DNA of 64,000 nucleotides from assembly GCA_050251735.1 (NCBI GenBank), contig JBFWMF010000007.1, forward strand, positions 62,001-126,000, written 5' to 3'. The number at the start of each line of letters is the position of its first letter. The stretch's first letter is position 1. The notes under the pieces were generated by a model that was given only the letters and a program-made list of their open reading frames with translations, did no database searches and was not told the origin of the DNA. Positions 53,733-61,498 of this stretch are shown here, piece by piece. The position numbers were made by a program, and so were the translations under genes. This DNA comes from Desulfitobacterium sp050251735 (lineage in GTDB: Bacteria; Bacillota; Desulfitobacteriia; Desulfitobacteriales; Desulfitobacteriaceae).

Positions 53733-53813
53733 CAAAACCCAACATTTTTGGACAAAAGCATGGTAATTAAGAAAAAGTTAATAAAAAAATTTACAAAAGG
53801 TCTAGAAAAAACC

Positions 53814-53841
53814 TTGATTATTAGGTAAACTAATCTATGCA
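53814..53841 (+). promoter_or_regulatory. Possible promoter of the S-layer gene
   Basis: TTGATT (53814-53819), a 16-base spacer and TATGCA (53836-53841). The match is moderate; transcription from here would give a leader of about 375 bases. Confidence 0.35.
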
Positions 53842-53959
53842 ACTCGTAGGATGTAAATCTCCCAATTTTTTCTTGTGAAAATTTCTGAGAGATTGCAGGA
53901 ATATTGTTTTCCGCATCGAATAGTTATACGAGTGTAGAACCTGTATAGGGTTTCTTCAT

Positions 53960-54070
53960 TAACTTTGTCTAAAGGGTAAGCCACCCGAGAGGCGTAAGCC
54001 TCCTAGGGGGGACGCCCCCGTTAAGGGGTGGGATGCCTTTAGATATTGCGCAATGTCTAAAGATTTGCGG
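53960..54070 (+). promoter_or_regulatory. Structured leader of the S-layer gene with alternative stems
   Basis: A closing stem TCTAAAGG (53968-53975) / CCTTTAGA (54036-54043) encloses CCACCC/GGGTGG and two hairpins, GAGGC-GTAA-GCCTC and GGGGG-ACG-CCCCC, giving a branched fold. The right side of the closing stem also takes part in another hairpin, CTTTAGATATTGCGCAATGTCTAAAG (shown here in parts: CTTTAGATA / TGTCTAAAG around TTGCGCAA, 54037-54062). Both cannot form together, as in switches. The 490-bp leader from 53733 to 54223 holds more short hairpins. It may act in mRNA stability or translation control. Confidence 0.5.
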
Positions 54071-54223
54071 CTTATATTAAGGGGGTGAGTGACGACCACT
54101 GATCATCGCAGGTGAGAGGTACGGTAAATAGGTTGCTTTCTTAATTAAGAAACACACATATGTGGCCGTGACTTCGGAAGACACAAAAACGTTACCACGT
54201 AAATGAGAGGAGAAATTCACTAC

Positions 54224-57200
54224 ATGAAAAAGACAAAAAAGGCTTTAGCCTCCTTAGCTATCGCCGGTATGGTACTGTCAATGGCTCCAGCAAGCGTCTT
54301 CGCAGCTACTACGACTGAACGCTTAGCAGGTGCTGACAGATACGAAACCTCGATCGCAATCGCAGAAAAAGCATATGCTTCTGCGGACACCGCTGTTGTC
54401 GCAGCCGGTAACCCAGCTAACCTCGTTGATGCTCTTGCTGCAGCTCCCCTAGCTGCTCAAGAAGATGCTCCTATTTATCTGACTGACAAAGCAGACATGA
54501 ACAATAAGGTTGTTGATTCCCTCAAAGACCTTGGCGTGAAAGATGTTATCGTTGTCGGTGCTGCTGCTAGCAAAGCTGTAGTTGACGAGCTAAAAGCTGC
54601 TGGCTTCAATGTTGAAGCTGTTCAAGGCGCTAACCGTGTCGAAACTGCTGCCAAAATCAACGCAAAATTAACTGCTCCTGCAGGAAACATTGTTGTTGGT
54701 TATAACGGCCTTGCTGATGCTATGTCAGTAGCTTCTTACGCTGCTGCTAACAACTATGCTATCGTTGTTGCTAACGCTGATGGTTCCGTGCCTGCTGGTA
54801 CTGAAGCCGATTACATCATCGGTGGACCTACACTCGTTAAGAACATCGCTGGTGCTGAGCGTCTCTACGGTGCTGATCGTTACGCAACTAACGCTGCAGT
54901 AATCAAAGCTCTTGATTTCGAATTCGGCAAAGTCTATGTTGGTAATGGAGCTACTTTAGCAGATGCTCTCGTAGGATCTGTTCTTGCTGCTCAAACCAAA
55001 TCCCCAATCATCTTAACTGACGGAAAAACCGTTAAAGCTAATGTTGCTGCTGACCTAGCTGATGACAGCGTTATCGTTGCTCTTGGTGGCGTAGCTGTTG
55101 TTAGCAATGCAGCTCTTGATGCTGTTAAGGCTACTACTCCTACTGGTGAGTTCAAAGTTGAAAGCGTAACTGCAGTTGCAGCTAATGCTTTTAAGGTTAA
55201 GTTTAGTAAGGCAGCTGCTGATACTGCGAAGGTTACCTTTGAAGTGAAACAAGCTACTTCCCCTGTAACCGTATCGGCTACTTGGAATGAAGCTAAAACA
55301 GAAGCTACTTTAACTAAATCTTCCAACTTTGTAACAGGAACCTATACTGTTGCTGTAAAAAATGACGCAACTAGCTTAGGAACCAGTGAAGTTAAAGTTA
55401 CAGAACAAAAAGTTGCTAAGATCGAAATTACCTCTACCAAATTGGGCGTTGTCAACACCTCAAGCGCTGGTATCACAACTCAAACTGGTTATGCAACCTA
55501 CAAAATCGTTGACCAGTATGGCATTGACATTACCAATGCTGCTTTGGCGAACAATGTTCAATTCCAATCTGGAGTAGGCAATGTAGACGCTAGAAAAGGA
55601 TTACTAACAGTAACTCCTGCAACAGGTCTTAATCTCCTGACCTTTACTGGCGGAATTGTAATTACCGCTAATGACATGTCTTCTGGAGTTTCCACAAGCG
55701 CTACTTTGGCAGCTACCTCACAAATCGGAACCCTGAGTGATATTCAGCTGACAAAGATAACTAACGCTGATGGAAAAGAGTTAATTGCCGGAAGCACTAC
55801 TGATGTATTCTATGTAGCATACACTGCAACAGATATCAGTGGAAATCCTACAAATAACTATACCCTCATCAAACAAGGCTTGATTCTCCAAACTGGGGAT
55901 ACACTGACAACCTCTAGCCCTTATGTTAAGGCTGAGCTTGTTCAAGATCCTAAAGATTCCTCCAAAGCTTTAATCAAAGTGACAACAACTTCCGACACCA
56001 TCACCCTTGATATGCCGGTTGTAATCACAGCGATGACTTGGACTGGAAAAACTTCTCAACTGAGTACCACTCTGAAGAAACAAGCTGAAGTTGACAAAAT
56101 TACCTTGTTTGCACCTTCTGATGCAATTGCTTCTACTGAAGAAAAAGTGATTCCGTTTGCTGCTTATGATCAAAACGGAACTCAACTTACCAAGTGGAGT
56201 GATTTGGTAGGAAGTGAAACTGACAATATCATAAAACTCACTGGCGCATATTGGGTTAAAAACCTCGATGGAACTGCTTCGATTAAGAATTTCGGAGTAA
56301 CAAACAACAGCACAAGCACAGTACCTACAGTAATCTCTGCTGTTACCAAAACTGGTAGCTTTAGCAGCATCACCATTAACATTCAGAAACCTGTTAAGGC
56401 AGACTCTTTGAGTCTTGATTCCACAGTTTTGAAGAGCTTAATGCAAGAATCTTCCATGACAACTGCAGGCGCAATAATCGTTGCTGGAGCAACTCAAGAT
56501 GTTGACTTTGGTCATGATGATGGTGGTTTAGAAGCCAAAGACCAATATGGTCGAGTCATTGATATGACTACAGCTGATAAAGCACAACCTTACAAAGTCG
56601 TAGCTACCTCTGACAACACAAGTGTCATCAATGTTAGTGGCGAAGCAACATCTGGTGAAACCCAGATCACTGTAAGCGCACTTGCTGCTGGAACAGCAAC
56701 AGTACGTTTTGATTTGATTGACACAGCTGGCACAGTTGCTACTACTGATGATGTAGTGGTTGATTCTAAGGCTCAAACCCTCACTGTTCTACAAGATAAA
56801 GACATTAAAGGTTACACAATCGATGCTGTAAGTAGTGCTCTCTATGCAGTAAATGATGATGCTACGCTTACAGATAAAGAAAAAGCATATACTGCTAATC
56901 CTAAAGTCTATGGTACCACTACCTCTGGTGCAAAAGTTGTCTTAAGAGGTACTCCGGTACTTGGTGCTACTGTTGATTCCGGTCGCTTCGTAGTATCTAG
57001 CGGTGCAGCTGGTGGCAATTATAAGAGCGTCAAAGTTCTTGCCAACAAATTGCCAGATACTATGACTGAGGCTTCTGCAAACCTTAATGTAACCATTCTT
57101 GGTGCAGATAATGCAGTCCACGCTCTTACCGCAGCAATCAAGTCTACAAAAGCGAGCCCTGTAGCTAAGTCCGTTGAAGTTGAATTCAACACTGCTCTCG

Positions 57201-57517
57201 CAGGTGTTTCTCATTCTAATGGCACCATCACTGTCAAGGCTACATCTCTTGTAGCTGCTGGCTTAACTCCTGGCGCCTACCTGACAAAATTTGATGCTGC
57301 AGGTGCTAATACCACTTCTACCATTTACTTCTACGCTGTAGATCAATATGGCAAGAAGGGTATGGCATTTGACCGAATCGTATTAGTTGATGCTGGTACA
57401 ACTGGAATGACAGTTGAAGCCGATGGCAAAATCGGTGGTACTTTGACTGCTGGAACAGCTAAGATCAGTGCTGTTGTTGGCGGATTCGTTAAGACCATCC
57501 AAATTACGATTGAATAA
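54224..57517 (+). CDS. Large CWB2-containing surface protein, putative S-layer protein
   Basis: A 1097-residue secreted protein. The signal peptide ends near PASVFAA. Three CWB2 repeats follow (RLAGADRYETS, AVQGANRVETA, RLYGADRYATN) to about residue 310. The remaining 790 residues are Ser/Thr/Ala/Val-rich beta-type segments resembling Ig-like or Big domains, lacking cysteine. Codon use is strongly biased, with GCT for Ala and few rare codons, unlike the neighbours, as expected for a very abundant protein. A long structured leader and a strong terminator bracket the gene. RBS AGAGGAG before the ATG at 54224. That it is the main S-layer subunit is inference. Confidence 0.85.
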   Translation: MKKTKKALASLAIAGMVLSMAPASVFAATTTERLAGADRYETSIAIAEKAYASADTAVVAAGNPANLVDALAAAPLAAQEDAPIYLTDKADMNNKVVDSLKDLGVKDVIVVGAAASKAVVDELKAAGFNVEAVQGANRVETAAKINAKLTAPAGNIVVGYNGLADAMSVASYAAANNYAIVVANADGSVPAGTEADYIIGGPTLVKNIAGAERLYGADRYATNAAVIKALDFEFGKVYVGNGATLADALVGSVLAAQTKSPIILTDGKTVKANVAADLADDSVIVALGGVAVVSNAALDAVKATTPTGEFKVESVTAVAANAFKVKFSKAAADTAKVTFEVKQATSPVTVSATWNEAKTEATLTKSSNFVTGTYTVAVKNDATSLGTSEVKVTEQKVAKIEITSTKLGVVNTSSAGITTQTGYATYKIVDQYGIDITNAALANNVQFQSGVGNVDARKGLLTVTPATGLNLLTFTGGIVITANDMSSGVSTSATLAATSQIGTLSDIQLTKITNADGKELIAGSTTDVFYVAYTATDISGNPTNNYTLIKQGLILQTGDTLTTSSPYVKAELVQDPKDSSKALIKVTTTSDTITLDMPVVITAMTWTGKTSQLSTTLKKQAEVDKITLFAPSDAIASTEEKVIPFAAYDQNGTQLTKWSDLVGSETDNIIKLTGAYWVKNLDGTASIKNFGVTNNSTSTVPTVISAVTKTGSFSSITINIQKPVKADSLSLDSTVLKSLMQESSMTTAGAIIVAGATQDVDFGHDDGGLEAKDQYGRVIDMTTADKAQPYKVVATSDNTSVINVSGEATSGETQITVSALAAGTATVRFDLIDTAGTVATTDDVVVDSKAQTLTVLQDKDIKGYTIDAVSSALYAVNDDATLTDKEKAYTANPKVYGTTTSGAKVVLRGTPVLGATVDSGRFVVSSGAAGGNYKSVKVLANKLPDTMTEASANLNVTILGADNAVHALTAAIKSTKASPVAKSVEVEFNTALAGVSHSNGTITVKATSLVAAGLTPGAYLTKFDAAGANTTSTIYFYAVDQYGKKGMAFDRIVLVDAGTTGMTVEADGKIGGTLTAGTAKISAVVGGFVKTIQITIE

Positions 57518-57559
57518 TAGGGCATTGAATTCCAACTGAAACATGGTGCTCGACTAGGG

Positions 57560-57597
57560 AAAGGGCCTTCGGAGAATTATCTCCGGGGGCCTTTTTA
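57560..57597 (+). terminator. Strong intrinsic terminator of the S-layer gene
   Basis: AAGGGCCTTCGGAGA pairs with TCTCCGGGGGCCTTT around a very short loop, followed by TTTTTAT. Confidence 0.92.
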
Positions 57598-57707
57598 TCT
57601 CTAGTACGCGATCCCAATCCCTAAAGTTTAAAGTATATTTAGCTTGCCTTCTCTGATATAATAAAACAGACAGAAAGGATACAGTTGCAGATTTAAGGAG
57701 GAAAAGC

Positions 57708-59540
57708 GTGAAAGCAAGGGAACGTGAAAGTTATGCAGAATGGTACAATCTTATACCGCTTATATTTGTCGTTACTATCCTTCCATTAATCGTATACCTT
57801 AAGGTAGCACCTCTAACTGGAGCAAGTTACAATTATTGGACAGGAACAACAGACAATTATGATTTCTTCTCCTATTACAAAGGAATAGTTTTAATTATGG
57901 CCTCATTAACGGCCCTATTTTTGGTCGTAGCACGATTCTTCCAAGAAGACGGCAACCTCATTAAGAGAGACCTAAAACCTATATACATAGCAACTGGGGT
58001 ATATATGCTGAGTATCATTGGCTCAACGTTTTTGTCCGACTATAGAAGTGTCGCATTAACCGGCTTTCCTGATCGTTACGAGGGCTTATATGTTTTAGTT
58101 GCCTACTTAGTGCTCTTTCTTACAACCACTACACTTGTTTCTAATGAGAAGCATGTCAAGATTATTCTTGGCTCACTATTGGTTGGTGCCTTAGCCATTG
58201 GACTAATTGGATTCTTCCAATATATTGGCTATGACCTTCTAAAGACCGATTTTGCTCAAGGCTTATTTCTACCTGAACAATATATGAATATTGCCAATGC
58301 GTTAGCATTTCAGTTTGACAAATATACTGTTTATGCGACACTTTATCATTACAACTATGTGGGAAGCTATACGGCGATGCTCTTTCCACTCTGCTTCGCA
58401 TTGTCCGTGCTAATGAAGGACAAACGATTTAAAGCAGTTATGATTTTTATGACAATTCTAATAGGGGTTATTTGGCTTGGGAGTAATGCCCGCTCAGGTC
58501 TCGTCGGTGGTGGATTGGCACTGCTCATCTTCCTAATTGCCATCAATAGACTCATTCGAAAATACTGGAAATACTTTACCGCAAGCTTCCTGGTGATTAT
58601 CGCTATCTTTATTGGTCTTAATCAAGTATCGGGCGGATTTGTAAGCGCACGGGTCGGTAGTTTATTCACAGATGTGAAAGTTTTAGTGGGCTTATCTGAA
58701 AATGTAGATCCAGCAAGCGAAAGCATCCCCTTGAAGGATATCATCATAGATGGTACCCAAGGCACAGTAGTTACTGCCACGGAAACATTGAGTTTTACTT
58801 TTAAGAATGATGCGCTCACCTTTACAGATAGCGACAATAAAACTATAGAATCAAGCTATGACATAAATACCGGTAAGCTCACCTTGAAAAACCAAGTATA
58901 TCGAGATTATAGCTTGATTTACGGAGATACGGGTGAGAACCTTATCTTAAAAATTGTTAAAGGACCAATAAGTCTTATTTTCGACCTAAATCCCGAGCGC
59001 ATAGCCTTGATTGATAACAAGGGTAATGAGATCAGCTTAGGACCTGTGGAAGCTTGGGGCTTTGAGGGAAATGAACGTCTCGGGTCCTCACGGGGATACA
59101 TCTGGTCCAGAACTCTGCCCCTTCTAAAAAACACTATACTCTTCGGCTATGGACCTGACACCTTTGCAATAGCCTTCCCGCAACATGACATATTTGGCAA
59201 GATGTATGCTTATCATGGAGATATGTGGCAACTGGTAGATAAGCCTCATAATCTTTACTTGCAAATTGCTATCAATACTGGAGTTGTTTCCCTACTTGCA
59301 TTTCTTTTTCTCGTTGGTTTCTACATCGTGAAGAGTTTCAGACTCTACGTGTCCAACCCCTTTGAGGATTTTCTATCCCAGGCAGGAGTAGGGGTCTTTG
59401 TGGCCATTATAGGCTATCTGGGAGCAGCCGTATTTAACGACAGTGTCGTTTCCGTGGCCCCAGTCTTTTGGTGCTTACTAGGGCTAGGAGTAAGCATTAA
59501 TCATATGCTTAATAAAAGAACTGCTAAACTGAAAAGTTAG
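57708..59540 (+). CDS. O-antigen ligase/polymerase-like membrane protein with a large central loop
   Basis: A 610-residue protein with about 11 hydrophobic helices and the Wzy_C-type region NARSGLVGGGLALLIF, then a soluble loop of about residues 320-480 that is beta-rich (TATETLSFTFKNDALTFTDSD), and NTILFGYGPDTFAIAFPQHD near the end, as in WaaL-like ligases. It begins at GTG behind AAGGAGG, 14 bases upstream of a CWB2/LRR gene, and could link a glycan to a surface protein. That role is inference. A TGATATAAT element at 57654-57662 may be its promoter. Confidence 0.85.
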   Translation: MKARERESYAEWYNLIPLIFVVTILPLIVYLKVAPLTGASYNYWTGTTDNYDFFSYYKGIVLIMASLTALFLVVARFFQEDGNLIKRDLKPIYIATGVYMLSIIGSTFLSDYRSVALTGFPDRYEGLYVLVAYLVLFLTTTTLVSNEKHVKIILGSLLVGALAIGLIGFFQYIGYDLLKTDFAQGLFLPEQYMNIANALAFQFDKYTVYATLYHYNYVGSYTAMLFPLCFALSVLMKDKRFKAVMIFMTILIGVIWLGSNARSGLVGGGLALLIFLIAINRLIRKYWKYFTASFLVIIAIFIGLNQVSGGFVSARVGSLFTDVKVLVGLSENVDPASESIPLKDIIIDGTQGTVVTATETLSFTFKNDALTFTDSDNKTIESSYDINTGKLTLKNQVYRDYSLIYGDTGENLILKIVKGPISLIFDLNPERIALIDNKGNEISLGPVEAWGFEGNERLGSSRGYIWSRTLPLLKNTILFGYGPDTFAIAFPQHDIFGKMYAYHGDMWQLVDKPHNLYLQIAINTGVVSLLAFLFLVGFYIVKSFRLYVSNPFEDFLSQAGVGVFVAIIGYLGAAVFNDSVVSVAPVFWCLLGLGVSINHMLNKRTAKLKS

Positions 59541-59553
59541 GAGGATAGTTAAA

Positions 59554-61458
59554 TTGGCTAATTGGAAAAAGCATACTCCTATACTTGCTTTTATGTTAGT
59601 ATGCATAAGTATATTTATATTAACCTTATCACAAAGCGTATTAGCCTCAACGACTACATCACGGCTAGCGGGTGCTGATCGTTATCTTACAGCGTTAGCC
59701 ATTAGCCAAAGTGGCTGGCCGGAAGGGGCAGCGGAAGTCGTTCTGACGACCGGGGAGAATTACCCGGATGCTTTAAGTGCAGCCCCCTTAGCGGGTAAAT
59801 ATGATGCTCCTATCTTGTTGGTTAGTTCGAAGGGATTAAGCCCGGAAACCCTCACTGAGCTAAAACGCCTGAATCCTAAAAAGGCCTATATCGTCGGCGG
59901 CACCGGAGTAATCCCTAATAGCGTAGATAGTCAGCTCACCGCGAACGGAATCTCAAGTTCACGTTTAGCGGGTAAAGATCGTTATGAGACTGCTATGGCG
60001 GTTGCACGATCCGTAGGGTTGAGCAAAGGAGTCTTCTTTGTTCCGGGTCTTAGCTTTGCTGATGCTTTATCTGCAGCACCGATCGCTGCCGCAGAAGGGA
60101 TGCCGATAATTCCAGTGCCAGCTGATGATTTCACCAAGAGTCAAAAGTCCTATTTTAGCAAAGCTAAAATAGGCAGGGTAATTTTCGTCGGAAGTAAAGC
60201 AGATATACCTCAAACCATTCGTGGCTTGTTTACGGGGGCAGAGAATATAGATGGTTTAGATGCATACGTTAGGAATAGCTCGCTGCTAAAGTACTTTGAA
60301 GGAAGTATCAACACTGACAAGGCTTTCTTAGCTACCGGGCAGACTTATCCCGATGCCTTAGCAGCCGCGGCGTTTGCCCAACAGGATTACAACCCTGTAA
60401 TTTTATTAAAGGGTAACGAGATTACTTCCTCGGTCAAAAGCTATTTTTCTACTAAAGTGATTAACAAAATCACGGTTCTCGGAGGAGAGGGAATTATCTC
60501 ATCAACTACAGTCTCACGCTTAGCGAATCTGACTCCTACCATAACAGAAGTAGAAGATATCGATGTAAAAGTGCTGGAGAATCAGAGTTATGCGTTGCCC
60601 GTGACAGTTGCAGCAAAAACCAGTCAAGGAAACTTGGCACAGGTTCCGGTTACTTGGAATTTAACGGATGTTTCCACGGATAGGGCTGGAACATACTACT
60701 ATTCAGGTAGTGTGAATGGCTACGATGGAACCGTGCACTTAGCACTGACTGTAGAGCCAGGAATTACAAAGGTAGATACTTTTCAGGCCGAAGTGATCCA
60801 GGGTAGCACCTATACCCTCCCGAAAACAGTCATCGTCACCAAGAGCGATTATAGTACGAGTGTTATGGATGTAAAATGGAGTTCCACACCCACGGTAACG
60901 ATTCTCAATAAAATCGGCACCTATACTTTTCAGGGTGTTGTAGAAGGTACCAATCAAACAACAAACTTGAGCTTAAAAGTCTCAGCTGATAAAGCCATCG
61001 AATTTAAAGATAGTAGCTTTGAATGGGCTGTCAAGTTTTCTCTAGGTAAGCAATCTTCCGCTCAGCCTATATACTTGAGTGAAGTATTAAAAATCACGAG
61101 CTTAAACCTGAAGGGTTATGGCATACGCGATCTTACTGGTCTAGACTCCTTTACGAATCTGAGAACTCTAGATTTGAGCAACAATTTCCTCAAGAGCGCA
61201 AATCTATCTCAGATTTCAAGGCTTGCCAACCTCAAATCACTAGACCTTATGAATAATGATCTAGATCTAATCAGCTCATTAACCAGTCTGAAGAGCCTAA
61301 CCCAACTAGATATCAGCCTTAATAAAATTAAAGACTTTTCCCCCATCAGAGATTTGACTCGCCTTACGTCCTTATCTATAAAGGGGAATGCGACCCAAGA
61401 CTATAGCCCAACACGACTGTATTATGACCAGCTAATCGAGAAGGATTTTGACATCTAG
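59554..61458 (+). CDS. CWB2 surface protein with Ig-like domains and leucine-rich repeats
   Basis: A 634-residue secreted protein. Signal peptide about 1-31 (ending near VLAST). Three CWB2 repeats (RLAGADRYLTA, RLAGKDRYETA, and a weak third starting ENIDGLDAY) extend to about 325. Two bacterial Ig-like (Big_4-type) segments with VTWNLTDVSTDRAGTYYY and VKWSSTPTVTILNKIGTY follow. The last 130 residues form leucine-rich repeats of the internalin kind (LRTLDLSNNFLKS, LKSLDLMNNDLD, LTQLDISLNKIKD). TTG start behind GGAGGATAG. The LRR end suggests a binding or adhesin task; the partner is unknown. Confidence 0.87.
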   Translation: MANWKKHTPILAFMLVCISIFILTLSQSVLASTTTSRLAGADRYLTALAISQSGWPEGAAEVVLTTGENYPDALSAAPLAGKYDAPILLVSSKGLSPETLTELKRLNPKKAYIVGGTGVIPNSVDSQLTANGISSSRLAGKDRYETAMAVARSVGLSKGVFFVPGLSFADALSAAPIAAAEGMPIIPVPADDFTKSQKSYFSKAKIGRVIFVGSKADIPQTIRGLFTGAENIDGLDAYVRNSSLLKYFEGSINTDKAFLATGQTYPDALAAAAFAQQDYNPVILLKGNEITSSVKSYFSTKVINKITVLGGEGIISSTTVSRLANLTPTITEVEDIDVKVLENQSYALPVTVAAKTSQGNLAQVPVTWNLTDVSTDRAGTYYYSGSVNGYDGTVHLALTVEPGITKVDTFQAEVIQGSTYTLPKTVIVTKSDYSTSVMDVKWSSTPTVTILNKIGTYTFQGVVEGTNQTTNLSLKVSADKAIEFKDSSFEWAVKFSLGKQSSAQPIYLSEVLKITSLNLKGYGIRDLTGLDSFTNLRTLDLSNNFLKSANLSQISRLANLKSLDLMNNDLDLISSLTSLKSLTQLDISLNKIKDFSPIRDLTRLTSLSIKGNATQDYSPTRLYYDQLIEKDFDI

Positions 61459-61498
61459 ATCTATTAGAAAGTGCCAATATGAAAGGGAGGAAATAATC

